Made by a program: the position numbers and the translations under genes. 37,245 bases of DNA from Mesorhizobium sp. (GTDB lineage: Bacteria > Pseudomonadota > Alphaproteobacteria > Rhizobiales > Rhizobiaceae): the NCBI GenBank assembly GCA_004017275.1, contig SAKE01000038.1, positions 1-37,245 of the forward strand. The letters are read 5' to 3'. This document shows, piece after piece, positions 1 through 9,589 of the stretch. The stretch's first letter is position 1. Each line of letters starts with the position of its first letter. The notes beneath the pieces were generated by a model. It was not told where the DNA came from. It saw only the letters and a program-made list of their open reading frames with translations, and did no database searches.

Positions 1-163
1 GTGGGAGAAGGTGGCCTCGCGAAGCGAGGTCGGATGAGGGGTGTTCCAGCTTGGCGAGACGGTCGATGAAACAGCACTGAACGATGCAGAATTACCAACG
101 CATCATTCCTTCCAGCACCCCTCATCCGTCTCGGCGCTAAAGCGCCGATCCACCTTCTCCCAC
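1..163. repeat. Palindromic intergenic repeat, paired arms
   Basis: Two arms face each other: 1-43 opens with GTGGGAGAAGGTGG and closes with GGATGAGGGGTG, and 116-163 opens with CACCCCTCATCC and closes with CCACCTTCTCCCAC. Each arm holds its own small hairpin (CCTCGCGAAGCGAGG on the left, CGGCGCTAAAGCGCCG on the right). The outer segments match but the inner hairpins differ, so these are related copies rather than one recent duplication. The same vocabulary (CCCTCATCC, CTTCTCCCC) recurs near 1840-1992 and inside the permease gene at 14337-14458, so this is a dispersed family. I see no gene in 1-190. Confidence 0.75.
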
Positions 164-190
164 AAGGGGAGAAGGGAAGAAGCGCCTAGC

Positions 191-397
191 CTACCCCTTT
201 CTCAGCGTCTCCACATCGGTCTTCCCAACATACCAATCGCGGGCGTTGACCTCTTCAAAAACCACCCAGACGTCGTTATTGCTCAGCCCAGTGGCCTCCA
301 TGATGGCCGCCGTGACCCTCTTGGCGATATCCGCCTTCTTGCCCGCCGGATCGGCGGCGATCACTTCCTTGACGATGCGGATATTGACGAATGGCAT
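191..397 (-). CDS. 4-oxalocrotonate tautomerase-like protein
   Basis: A 68-residue protein of the size of classical 4-OT subunits (about 60-75 residues). It begins Met-Pro-Phe-Val-Asn-Ile. In this family the Met is removed and Pro1 acts as the catalytic base in keto-enol tautomerisation. The C-terminal half has VVFEEVNARDWYVG, matching the family's core strand and loop ahead of the flexible tail. Family members are homohexamers or trimers in the cytoplasm. It lies 64 bp downstream of the gluconolactonase gene on the same strand, so the two may be co-transcribed and act in sugar-acid or ring-cleavage catabolism. The true substrate cannot be read from sequence. Confidence 0.85.
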   Translation of the reverse strand: MPFVNIRIVKEVIAADPAGKKADIAKRVTAAIMEATGLSNNDVWVVFEEVNARDWYVGKTDVETLRKG

Positions 398-461
398 TTT
401 GTCCTCCCAGGATGTTCGTGCTCACGACCCGCTTCGACGAACGGTCGCCTGTGCTTTGGTC

Positions 462-1382
462 TCAATAGGTCTTGGCGCCGTTGACCATCAGCCGCACCAT
501 ATAGAGCGACGTGGTGCCGGCGATGTAGAGGCAATTCAGCTTGTTGCCGCCGAACACGCAATTGGCGGTGACTTCCGGCACCTTGACCTTGCCGATCAGC
601 GTCCCGTCGGGATCGTAGCAATGGATACCGTCGGCTGCACTGGTCCAGATGCGACCGTCTTCGTCGAGCCGGAAGCCATCGAACATGCCGGCCGTGCAGT
701 CGGCGAAAACTTTGCCGCCGGAGACCTTCTTGCCGCCCTTGCCGATATTGAACACCCGCATATGCGCTGGATTCTGCGCGCCATGCGTACGGCCGGTGTC
801 GACGACATAGAGCTTGCTCTCGTCGAGTGAGAAGGCGAGCCCATTGGGCCGGACCATGTCGGTGATAACGGCTTCCACCTCGCCGCTGCCGGGATCGACG
901 CGGTAGACATGGCAGGCGCCGATTTCGCTTTCGGCCTTGTCGCCCTCATAATCCGTGTCGATGCCGTAGCTCGGATCGGTGAACCAGATCGAGCCGTCCG
1001 ACTTCACCACCGCGTCATTGGGCGAGTTCAGCCGCTTGCCCTTCCATTTGGCGGCGATGGTGGTGACCGAGCCGTCGAACTCAGTGCGGCTGACGCGGCG
1101 GCCGGAATGCTCGCAGGTGACCAGCCGGCCCTGCCGGTCGACAGTGTTGCCGTTGGAATTGCCGGACGGCTGCCGGAAGACGCTGACATTGCCATCGGTT
1201 TCGTCGTAGCGAAGCATGCGGTTGTTGGGGATGTCGGACCAGACGACATAGCGGCCGGCGGCGAACCAGGCAGGACCCTCCGCCCACTGGCATCCGGTAA
1301 ACAGCTTCTCGACCTGCGCGTTGCCGTTGAACAGGCGCGCGAAGCGCGGATCGAGAATTTCATAATAGTCTGCGGCCGCCAT
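462..1382 (-). CDS. SMP-30/gluconolactonase family protein
   Basis: A 306-residue protein of the SMP-30/LRE beta-propeller family, metal-dependent lactonases that open sugar lactones such as glucono-1,5-lactone. Visible family signatures are the N-terminal EGPAWF segment (Glu metal ligand), SPNDAVVKSDGSIWFTDPSYG (residues from about 120), RPNGLAFSLDESKLYVVDTG, and DGFRLDEDGRIWTSAADGI near residue 235. Length is normal for the family and no signal peptide is evident, so a cytoplasmic site is likely. The start ATG at 1382 is preceded (minus strand) by a purine-rich GGGAGGAAAA, a good ribosome binding site. It is followed by the tautomerase gene. Substrate preference is unknown. Confidence 0.88.
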   Translation of the reverse strand: MAAADYYEILDPRFARLFNGNAQVEKLFTGCQWAEGPAWFAAGRYVVWSDIPNNRMLRYDETDGNVSVFRQPSGNSNGNTVDRQGRLVTCEHSGRRVSRTEFDGSVTTIAAKWKGKRLNSPNDAVVKSDGSIWFTDPSYGIDTDYEGDKAESEIGACHVYRVDPGSGEVEAVITDMVRPNGLAFSLDESKLYVVDTGRTHGAQNPAHMRVFNIGKGGKKVSGGKVFADCTAGMFDGFRLDEDGRIWTSAADGIHCYDPDGTLIGKVKVPEVTANCVFGGNKLNCLYIAGTTSLYMVRLMVNGAKTY

Positions 1383-1542
1383 GCTTTTCCTCCCGGCATC
1401 AATGACACCAGATCAAGCCAGCCGGCGGGGCAGAAGGCAATGTGGGTACGCACAGTGTCGTGCAAAAAGCGCAGCCAAGATAGATCGCCTGCTGGCTCTG
1501 CTCAGACCTTAGCGCCGCATTAACCGGCTATGCGTCCAGCGC

Positions 1543-1582
1543 AATGGTGCATTGCAACATCTTCTTTTTGCAACGCACCATT
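1543..1582. promoter_or_regulatory. Inverted repeat upstream of DUF1127 gene
   Basis: Two 15-bp arms, AATGGTGCATTGCAA (1543-1557) and TTGCAACGCACCATT (1568-1582), are inverted repeats with a single mismatch around a 10-bp spacer. The centre ends about 75 bp ahead of the DUF1127 start codon, where a promoter would lie. Symmetry, arm length and position suit a dimeric regulator's operator. TTGCAA at 1568 could also serve as a -35-like element. The regulator is unknown. An RNA hairpin is the alternative, but no T-run follows. Confidence 0.5.
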
Positions 1583-1656
1583 ACTATGTCATGCTTCGTA
1601 TCGATCAAGGGAGGAATAAACGGCCGCCGAAATGCGGCGCCAAAAGGAAGCTTGCT

Positions 1657-1824
1657 ATGATCCTCGACAGTCTCATGACCCGCGCTCGCAACAGCATTGC
1701 CAAGCGCAAGCAGTACAACCGCCTTGTCGCCGAAATCGACAGCTTTTCCAGCCGCGATCTGGCCGACATGCGCGCCGACCGCTCGGAAATGCTCTTCCAG
1801 GTCCACAAGCAGATCTACGGCTGA
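1657..1824 (+). CDS. DUF1127 family small protein
   Basis: A 55-residue basic protein matching the DUF1127 (YjiS-like) pattern: an N-terminal helix, then NRLVAEIDSFSSRDLADMRADRSEM, where the family has the conserved L...L..LsdreLaDIGl.R core. Such small proteins are common in rhizobia and some bind RNA or modulate small-RNA turnover and phosphate or carbon metabolism, but no function can be assigned here. The start at 1657 is chosen over an upstream in-frame ATG because AAAAGGAAG sits just before it and the domain begins there. The gene stands alone behind the inverted repeat at 1543-1582 and is followed directly by a palindromic repeat. Confidence 0.82.
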   Translation: MILDSLMTRARNSIAKRKQYNRLVAEIDSFSSRDLADMRADRSEMLFQVHKQIYG

Positions 1825-1839
1825 TCTCGGCTGGAGGGA

Positions 1840-1992
1840 AATCCCCCTCACCCGGATTGCCAAGCCGAATTGTAAGAGCAATTCGGGGCAATCCGACCTC
1901 TCCCCGAAGGGAGAGGAGCTACCTGGCGCCGCCGCTTCCTCTTCTCCCCCACGGGGAGAAGGTGGCCGCGTAGCGGCCGGATGAGGGGGTTT
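1840..1992. repeat. Composite palindromic repeat
   Basis: Between the DUF1127 gene and the 3' end of ccmG. The left end has CCCCCTCACCCGGATTGCC and the right end GGCCGGATGAGGGGGTTT. Inside are nested hairpins: GCCGAATTG/CAATTCGGGGC, CCTCTCCCCGAAGGGAGAGG and CTTCTCCCCCACGGGGAGAAG, plus GGCCGCGTAGCGGCC. It belongs to the same family as the repeats at 1-163 and 14337-14458. Lying between convergent genes, it could also act as a bidirectional transcription barrier. Confidence 0.75.
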
Positions 1993-2003
1993 AGCGATAC
2001 CGC

Positions 2004-2582
2004 CTAACCCGGCACCGCCAGCGCCTTGTCGATCTGTGGCAGCAAGAGATCCCTTGCCGTCCCGGGCGTCAGCGGGCCGACATGCTTGTAGGCGATCTTG
2101 CCGTCCTTGCCGATGACGAAGGTTTCCGGCACCCCGTAGACCCCCCAGTCGATCGCCGTGCGTCCGGCCTCGTCGACACCGATCGCCTGGAACGGATTGC
2201 CGAGATCGCCTAGGAACCGGCGGGCGTTTTCCGGCTGGTCCTTGTAATTCAGCGCCGCCATGGTGAAACGCTTGTCCTGTGACAGCGCCAAAAGCACCGG
2301 GTGCTCTTCGCGGCATGGCGCGCACCACGAGGCAAAGACGTTGACCAGCGTGACTCTACCGGCAAAGGCTTTCGAATCGAGCCCCGGCAGGTTCAATCCT
2401 TCCAGGGGCGGCAGGTTGGTTTGCGGCGCCGGCAGGCCGATCAGAGCCGACGGCACTTCCGAAACATCGCGCCCCGACAACAGCTGCGACAGGAACAGTC
2501 CGGCCAAGCCGAGGAAGATCAACAGCGGCAGAAGCACGATCAGGCGGCGACGGGGTGTCGGCGTTTCGGTTTCGCTGCTCAT
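2004..2582 (-). CDS. ccmG: Thiol:disulfide interchange protein CcmG (DsbE/CycY)
   Basis: A 192-residue membrane-anchored periplasmic thioredoxin. One N-terminal transmembrane segment (about residues 13-35) follows a basic cytoplasmic stretch. The thioredoxin fold carries the active site WCAPC with Cys87 and Cys90, preceded by LVNVFASW and followed by the cis-Pro strand GVPETFVIGKDG. In cytochrome c maturation, CcmG reduces the apocytochrome CXXCH thiols (directly or through CcmH) before heme is attached. Its ATG overlaps the ccmD stop codon as ATGA, indicating translational coupling in the ccm operon. Length and motifs are typical. Confidence 0.95.
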   Translation of the reverse strand: MSSETETPTPRRRLIVLLPLLIFLGLAGLFLSQLLSGRDVSEVPSALIGLPAPQTNLPPLEGLNLPGLDSKAFAGRVTLVNVFASWCAPCREEHPVLLALSQDKRFTMAALNYKDQPENARRFLGDLGNPFQAIGVDEAGRTAIDWGVYGVPETFVIGKDGKIAYKHVGPLTPGTARDLLLPQIDKALAVPG

Positions 2583-2746
2583 GGCTTGGCGACCTTGTCG
2601 GAGCGGCGCCGCACGCCGGCCGCTTCCAGTTCGGCGAGTTCGCGCTTGCGCGCCCGCTGGTCGAGCAGGATCCAGCCGATCAATCCGGCCAGCACTATGG
2701 CGGTGATGCCATAGGCGGCGGTCACGTAAAGTGCATGCGCGCTCAT
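2579..2746 (-). CDS. ccmD: Heme exporter protein CcmD
   Basis: A 55-residue protein with one transmembrane helix (about residues 8-28) followed by a charged DQRARKRELAELE tail, the standard CcmD design. CcmD joins the CcmABC complex and is needed to release heme-loaded CcmE. The start at 2746 is chosen over an upstream in-frame ATG because it gives the usual family length and overlaps, as ATGA, the stop of a short open frame that ends at 2743. Its 3' end overlaps ccmG. The gene that should precede it, ccmC, is not present. The identification rests on size, topology and position. Confidence 0.85.
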   Translation of the reverse strand: MSAHALYVTAAYGITAIVLAGLIGWILLDQRARKRELAELEAAGVRRRSDKVAKP

Positions 2747-2882
2747 GCTGGCCGCTCCATCGGCGCGCCTCTTTCCAACCGGATTCTTCTGTCTCGTTCG
2801 GCCATGCTTTCCCTTAACCGCACGCCGTCGGCTTCGCAATTGGCCGCCGCGCCGCAGCCTTCGGGTTCAAGCGACCGCTTCA
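2743..2882 (-). other. ccmB-ccmD junction lacking ccmC
   Basis: Only 133 bp separate the ccmB stop (2880-2882) from the ccmD start (2746), where rhizobial ccm operons usually carry the roughly 240-codon ccmC. Nothing here encodes the tryptophan-rich WWD motif or the membrane helices of CcmC. One frame stays open to a TGA at 2743-2745 and includes a possible 20-codon reading frame from ATG 2805, rich in Arg and Glu. It could be a remnant or chance. See findings. Confidence 0.7.
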
Positions 2883-3545
2883 ATCCGTGCCATGCCGTAG
2901 CGCCAGCGCCGCCGAGACCGGACCCAGCACGCTAAGAAACAGGGTCAGCGCGGCAAGAATGAGGAAGGGCTGTAGAAACGGATCGGGATTGGCCGTCGCC
3001 CCATAGCTCGCCGAAACACCGAAGATCAGCACCGGAATGGTCAGCGGCAGCACCAGCACCGAGATCAGCAGTCCGCCACGCGGCAGCGCCACCGCCACCG
3101 CCGCACCGGCAGCTCCTATAAAGGTGATTGCCGGGGTGCCGATCAGCAGCGTCAGCGCCGTGGCGCCGATGCTGAGCGGCTCCATGTTCATGAACAATCC
3201 CAGCAGGGGCGCGGCGATGACCAGCGGCAGCACGCTGCCCGCCCAATGCGCCAGGCATTTCACCAGCACCGTCAAGGCCAGCATGTGCCGATCGTTGCCG
3301 AGCACCAGCAGATCGAGCGACCCATCCTCGCGGTCGGCCTGGAACAGCCGGTCGAGCCCGAGCAGGCAGGACAGCAGCGCACCGATCCACAGGATCGCCG
3401 GCCCGATGCGGGCCAGCAGTTTCAGGTCCGGCCCGACACCGAACGGAATAGTGGCGATGACGGCCAGGAAGAAGATCACGCCGGTAAGCGCGCCGCCGCC
3501 GGCCCGGATGTTGAGGCGGATATCACGCAGGAAGAGGGCTAGCAT
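2880..3545 (-). CDS. ccmB: Heme ABC exporter permease CcmB
   Basis: A 221-residue integral membrane protein with about six hydrophobic helices, the usual CcmB length. It opens with FLRDIRLNIRAGGG and has DGSLDLLVLGNDR in the first cytoplasmic loop, both typical of CcmB. It is the permease partner of the CcmA ATPase in the complex that drives release of holo-CcmE. I chose the ATG at 3545. An in-frame ATG at 3593 would add 16 residues encoded entirely by the flanking palindromic repeat. The repeat at 3566-3728 lies between ccmB and the ccmA stop, so transcription and coupling across this junction may be changed. Confidence 0.93.
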   Translation of the reverse strand: MLALFLRDIRLNIRAGGGALTGVIFFLAVIATIPFGVGPDLKLLARIGPAILWIGALLSCLLGLDRLFQADREDGSLDLLVLGNDRHMLALTVLVKCLAHWAGSVLPLVIAAPLLGLFMNMEPLSIGATALTLLIGTPAITFIGAAGAAVAVALPRGGLLISVLVLPLTIPVLIFGVSASYGATANPDPFLQPFLILAALTLFLSVLGPVSAALALRHGTD

Positions 3546-3565
3546 GATGTGAGATGCTCGCGCCC

Positions 3566-3728
3566 AGGCACCCCCCTCTGTCCTGCCGGACATCTCCCCC
3601 GCAAGGGGGGAGATTGGCAGTTCATCCCTCTCGCCAGCATTCGAACGTTGGAAATTAGCGAAGGCCGAGGTGACATCCGATCTCCCCCCTTGCGGGGGAG
3701 ATGTCCGGCAGGACAGAGGGGGGTGCCT
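3566..3728. repeat. Repeat with perfect 49-bp inverted arms between ccmA and ccmB
   Basis: Arms at 3566-3614 and 3680-3728 are exact reverse complements over 49 bp, separated by 65 bp. Each arm has its own hairpin, ATCTCCCCC-GCAA-GGGGGGAGAT. The left arm ends 20 bp upstream of the ccmB start, and the right arm starts 10 bp after the ccmA stop. Perfect identity suggests recent arrival or active homogenisation. As RNA it could form a very stable stem within the ccmA-ccmB transcript. No reading frame for a transposase exists inside, so it is a non-autonomous element. Confidence 0.85.
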
Positions 3729-3738
3729 CGCACCGTCA

Positions 3739-4362
3739 TCAATCCGTTTCCCCCATCCTCAACTCCATCCCCTCTATCCCCAATGGCAGATGCGTCGCCG
3801 CAACGATCATCCCTCCGCCCTCGCAATGCCTCGTCATCAGCCCCGCGAACCGCCCCTCCGAAGCTTTGTCCAATCCCGCCGTCGGCTCGTCCAGCAGCCA
3901 CAATGGCCGGTAGCTGACCAACAGCTTCGCGATCGCCGCGCGCCGCCGCTGTCCGGTGGAGAGATAGCCGAATGGCAGGTGGCCGATGCCGACCAGCCCG
4001 ACCGTTTCCAGAGCCTCTTCGACGCCGAGCTGTCCGTCGCCGTTGAAGTCGCGCCAGAAGCGCAAATTCTCCGCCATGCTGAGCGCCGGCTTCATCGCGT
4101 TCTGATGGCCGAGATAATGACAAGCCGAAGCGATCGACGGAAACGCTTCGCCCCCGTCTTCAATCTTCATAACGCCGTCGATCTTCATGCTGCCTTCCGC
4201 CACCGGCAGCAGCCCCGCGATGACCCGCAGCAGCGTCGATTTGCCCGATCCGTTCGGCCCGGTGACGACGAGCGCCTGGCCATCCTCCAGGGCAAAGCCG
4301 ATGCCGGAAAACACCCTGTCGCCGCCGCGTTCGCCGCCCAGATTTTCGGCGATCAGCCGCAT
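3739..4362 (-). CDS. ccmA: Heme ABC exporter ATP-binding protein CcmA
   Basis: A 207-residue ABC ATPase of typical CcmA length. Walker A is GPNGSGKST (residues 35-43), the signature is LSTGQ (134-138), Walker B is LWLLDEPTAGLD with Asp158 and Glu159, and the H-loop is ATHLPL. LSTGQRRR is the CcmA form of the signature. With CcmB, CcmC and CcmD it powers release of heme-loaded CcmE for c-type cytochrome assembly. The ATG at 4362 is used because upstream in-frame sequence lacks domain homology. It is the first gene of the minus-strand ccm operon, divergent from acnA, so the 280-bp gap at 4363-4644 must hold both promoters. Confidence 0.93.
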   Translation of the reverse strand: MRLIAENLGGERGGDRVFSGIGFALEDGQALVVTGPNGSGKSTLLRVIAGLLPVAEGSMKIDGVMKIEDGGEAFPSIASACHYLGHQNAMKPALSMAENLRFWRDFNGDGQLGVEEALETVGLVGIGHLPFGYLSTGQRRRAAIAKLLVSYRPLWLLDEPTAGLDKASEGRFAGLMTRHCEGGGMIVAATHLPLGIEGMELRMGETD

Positions 4363-4644
4363 CCCTCGCCTGCCCTGAAAACCATGTGTCGCGGCAGCTG
4401 CCGCATCGCACAAAATTGCTTTGCAACTGTCTAGAACTATTCCAGAAAATTCTCTATATGCGGTGCATCCGTGCCAGCGGTCGGCGCGGGAACAGGAATT
4501 TGCGCCGAACCAGCGCACGCGCCGCCTTGAACGGCTCGGGTTGCTTGGGAACGGACAGCGGAAATGGCCGTACCCGCACCTTTGCGCGTGATTGCATGCC
4601 ATCGGCGTCCGTTCCCTTTCAGGCTGAACAGACAAGGATCGCAC

Positions 4645-7335
<2,691 letters not shown>

Positions 7336-7463
7336 GGGAATAGGGCAGTAGGGCAATAAGGCAGTAGGTGAAGCAAGGAGGCTAGCCTATTCCCTTACTG
7401 CCTTACTGCCTTACTGCCTTACTGCCTTACTGCCTTACTGCCTTACTGCCTTACCGCCTTACC
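7336..7463. repeat. 8-bp tandem repeat with inverted partner
   Basis: Seven exact copies of CCTTACTG run from 7393 to 7448, followed by a variant copy (CCTTACCG, 7449-7456) and a partial copy. Upstream, 7338-7368 carries the opposite orientation in degenerate form (GGGAATAGGGCAGTAGGG, GGCAGTAGG), so the two halves can pair around GGTGAAGCAAGGAGGC. The structure separates acnA from the convergent ceramidase-like gene, and the last codons of that gene are written in the repeat. It could serve as a terminator. An unstable copy number is expected for seven perfect units. Confidence 0.85.
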
Positions 7464-8116
7464 TTTCCAAACCGCGCCGCCGCCGCCAGCAACACAGCCA
7501 GCATCACGCCGTTGAGGATGTGCCAGAGGAAGTGCGTGCCGAGCGGAAAGCTGCCGCAGACCACCGGGTCGATCATCCGGCAGATGACGGACACCACGAA
7601 GATCGCCGATCCCGCCAGATTGTACCAGCCGGCGCGGTTGCCGTTCGCTGCCACCAGCACGCCGAAGAAGGCGAGCGCCAGGAATGGCGGCAGATAACCC
7701 GTCGTTCCGTTCGATGCCTGGCGCAGCCAGTCCGGCACGGCGAAGGTTATCGCTCCGGCGATCACATAGAAGGCAATGAAGATGGCGATGGCCTTGCCCC
7801 ATCGCATGCCAAGGAAGCGCCGCAGGTTGAACAGCGTGTAGGCCAGCGTGAAGCCGGCGATCGGCAGCACGTCGGCCCAGATCGTGCCCTTGCTGGCAAA
7901 GGTGTGGAAGATCGTCGAACCGATACCGATCGCCACCACCCACCAGGCCAGCACCTCGGCGAAGGTACCGGTGCCCAGCCGTCGCACCTCGCGCACGCCC
8001 CACAGGCCGGCGGCGATGAAGGCGAGGTTTGTCAGGGCATTGACCGGCTCGGACCAGAATTCCGGCCCAGTCCGCTCGCAATAGAGGTCGACTGGCGCCG
8101 AAAGCGTTTGCCACAT
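7451..8116 (-). CDS. Ceramidase-like (CREST family) membrane protein
   Basis: A 221-residue membrane protein with about seven predicted helices, resembling the alkaline ceramidase family of hydrolases. Family-type motifs are SEPVNALTNLAFI near residue 22, GSTIFHTFAS (about 66-75, Ser and His of the putative metal site), an Asp in the next helix (WADVLPIAG), and HFLWHILNG near the C-terminus with two further His residues. These would ligate Zn2+ as in the CREST superfamily. Bacterial members are widespread but their substrate (sphingolipid or other amide lipid) is generally unproven. The final residues (VRR) and the stop are encoded by the 8-bp tandem repeat. Convergent with acnA. Confidence 0.8.
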   Translation of the reverse strand: MWQTLSAPVDLYCERTGPEFWSEPVNALTNLAFIAAGLWGVREVRRLGTGTFAEVLAWWVVAIGIGSTIFHTFASKGTIWADVLPIAGFTLAYTLFNLRRFLGMRWGKAIAIFIAFYVIAGAITFAVPDWLRQASNGTTGYLPPFLALAFFGVLVAANGNRAGWYNLAGSAIFVVSVICRMIDPVVCGSFPLGTHFLWHILNGVMLAVLLAAAARFGKVRR

Positions 8117-8289
8117 CGTGATTGCCGCCCGAATCGGTTTCTATCCTGAAGTGCAGATCATTTCCTATTGCCCCGTTGCGGTTGGCTGCAATGGCAAAAT
8201 TTCACCGCAACGTGACTTCCCGTTGACTTCCGGTTCTGCCACATATTTCAGCAATCAAGATAAAGCCGGCATCACCGGCGGGAATCGGA

Positions 8290-9060
8290 ATGGCTATGGC
8301 CTCGCGAAAATCATTGTGGCTGGCAGCTCTTGCGCTGGCCTTCTCGGCGTCTGCCGGCGCCGGGCATGCCGGCGAGTCCGACAAGCTCCAGATCGACAGG
8401 CCATTGGGCGTGGTCGAGCTGTTCACCAGCCAGGGCTGCAATTCCTGTCCGCCCGCCGATGCGCTGTTCGCCGAACTTGCCGCCAAGGAAGACATCGTCG
8501 CGCTCGCCTATCATGTCGACTACTGGGACTATCTCGGCTGGCAGGACACGCTGGGCCGCAAGGAGAACACCGAGCGGCAATATGACTATATGCGCGCCTT
8601 CGGCAGCCGATCCGTCTATACGCCGCAAGCCGTCATCAACGGCCGCGCCCACGTCAACGGCGCCAGCCGCAGCGAGGTTGACGGCGCACTCGCCCGTATG
8701 GCCAAGAGCGGCGAAGGCATGCGCGTCGCCATCAAGGTCAGCCGCACCAGCGACCGTGTGATGATCGACGCCGGCGATGCCGGCAACGGTCCCAGCGATG
8801 CCCATGTCGTCATCGTCTATTTCGATCCGCCGCAGACGATCAAGGTCGGCGAAGGCGAGAACACCGGACGCAAGATGACCTACTGGAATGCGGTCACCGG
8901 CGTCCAGACCGCCGGCATGTGGCACGGCAAGGCGCAGCGCTACGAGCTGCCGATGAGCGAGATTGCCAAGAAGGGCGGCTGCGCCGTGCTGCTGCAATCG
9001 GTCGGCAAGGACGGCATGCCCGGCCCCATTCTAGGCGCCGCCTTCATTCACAAGCCTTAA
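8290..9060 (+). CDS. DUF1223 secreted thioredoxin-like protein
   Basis: A 256-residue protein with a signal peptide (residues 1 to about 27, hydrophobic core LWLAALALAFSASA, likely cleaved after GHA). The mature part begins with VVELFTSQGCNSCPPADALF, the DUF1223 hallmark, with Cys50 and Cys53 in a CXXC that recalls thioredoxins. A further Cys lies near the C-terminus (GGCAVLLQS). The family is common in alphaproteobacteria, is predicted periplasmic and has no established role; a disulfide or redox function is an inference from CXXC. The start at 8290 has a purine-rich GGCGGGAATCGG upstream; an alternative ATG lies two codons later. It stands alone, divergent from the ceramidase-like gene. Confidence 0.88.
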   Translation: MAMASRKSLWLAALALAFSASAGAGHAGESDKLQIDRPLGVVELFTSQGCNSCPPADALFAELAAKEDIVALAYHVDYWDYLGWQDTLGRKENTERQYDYMRAFGSRSVYTPQAVINGRAHVNGASRSEVDGALARMAKSGEGMRVAIKVSRTSDRVMIDAGDAGNGPSDAHVVIVYFDPPQTIKVGEGENTGRKMTYWNAVTGVQTAGMWHGKAQRYELPMSEIAKKGGCAVLLQSVGKDGMPGPILGAAFIHKP

Positions 9061-9084
9061 GCGCATTTGTCAAAGCAATCTTAG

Positions 9085-9182
9085 CTTCGTCATCCTGGGG
9101 CGAAGCAGGAGCGAAGCTCCGTCACGCATGGATCCCAGGGTCTGCGCGCCGCTTCGCGGCGATCCGCCCTAGGATGACGAAG
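9085..9182. repeat. Palindromic repeat, CTTCGTCATCCT family
   Basis: The element begins CTTCGTCATCCT and ends with its exact complement AGGATGACGAAG. Inside are GGATCCCAGGGTCTGCG and the small hairpin GCCGCTTCGCGGC. This belongs to a different family from the CCCTCATCC repeats. It lies 24 bp downstream of the DUF1223 stop and may end that transcript. Confidence 0.75.
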
Positions 9183-9213
9183 TCGCGGTGGTGCGAGAGT
9201 CGTTTCACCCCAA

Positions 9214-9247
9214 TAAAAAACCGACGTCAGCTTGCTTCTGACGTCGG
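9214..9247 (-). terminator. Intrinsic terminator of the small RNA
   Basis: Read on the minus strand, CCGACGTCAG pairs with CTGACGTCGG (9238-9247 and 9221-9230, 10 perfect pairs, 7-nt loop) followed by six T residues (9215-9220). The DUF1223 gene upstream is on the other strand and no minus-strand gene lies within 300 bp, so the terminator most likely belongs to a non-coding transcript. Confidence 0.85.
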
Positions 9248-9370
9248 TCATTTAGGTTTTGGGATCGTCGCACCCGGTTTCTCCAAGGAAAAACCGAGGT
9301 TGGTTCGATCCGACGCAGACCCGTGGGCGGGGGGCTTGGGGTTTACGAGCCGGTGCCGGACCGAACCGTC
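9214..9370 (-). ncRNA. Probable structured small RNA (unnamed)
   Basis: On the minus strand three hairpins lie in a row in a 530-bp gap without a gene (9061-9589). The first pairs GGTTCGGTCCG (9357-9367 on the plus strand complement) with CGGATCGAACC (9302-9312), 11 pairs with one G-U. The second, 9272-9300, pairs CGGTTT with AAACCG plus an ACC/GGT extension, leaving a loop containing CCTTGG. The third is an intrinsic terminator. The 5' end is not fixed; about 9370 is a guess from the first stem. I do not recognise the family. The sequence lacks features of RNase P, SRP or 6S RNA. Confidence 0.6.
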
Positions 9371-9589
9371 TCAGGCAACGCCGGTAAATTCGTCGGACAT
9401 TGAGGCATGAGCGCGGATAAAAAATGGCGAGAATGTGGCGAAGCATCACCAATTCCAACAGCGCACTTCATAAAAGTGACTGGACGTTGCAGAAACAGCG
9501 CAGCGCGGGGCTCGCTTCGCCGGGTCTTGCAATTCAGCCGCGAACACGCCAACTTTGGTTGGCAAAGATTCATTTTGAAGGATCGAGGC

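Noticed and set aside
41..484. 147-codon plus-strand frame over the first repeat and the tautomerase
   Set aside because: Runs through a palindromic repeat and antisense to a clear tautomerase gene.
7393..7463. Tandem repeats as a CRISPR array
   Set aside because: 8-bp units without spacers; no cas genes.
9302..9312. GGTTCGATCC on the plus strand, resembling a tRNA or tmRNA T-arm
   Set aside because: The loop is one base short, no acceptor stem or CCA fits, and the stretch pairs better as a stem of the minus-strand RNA.
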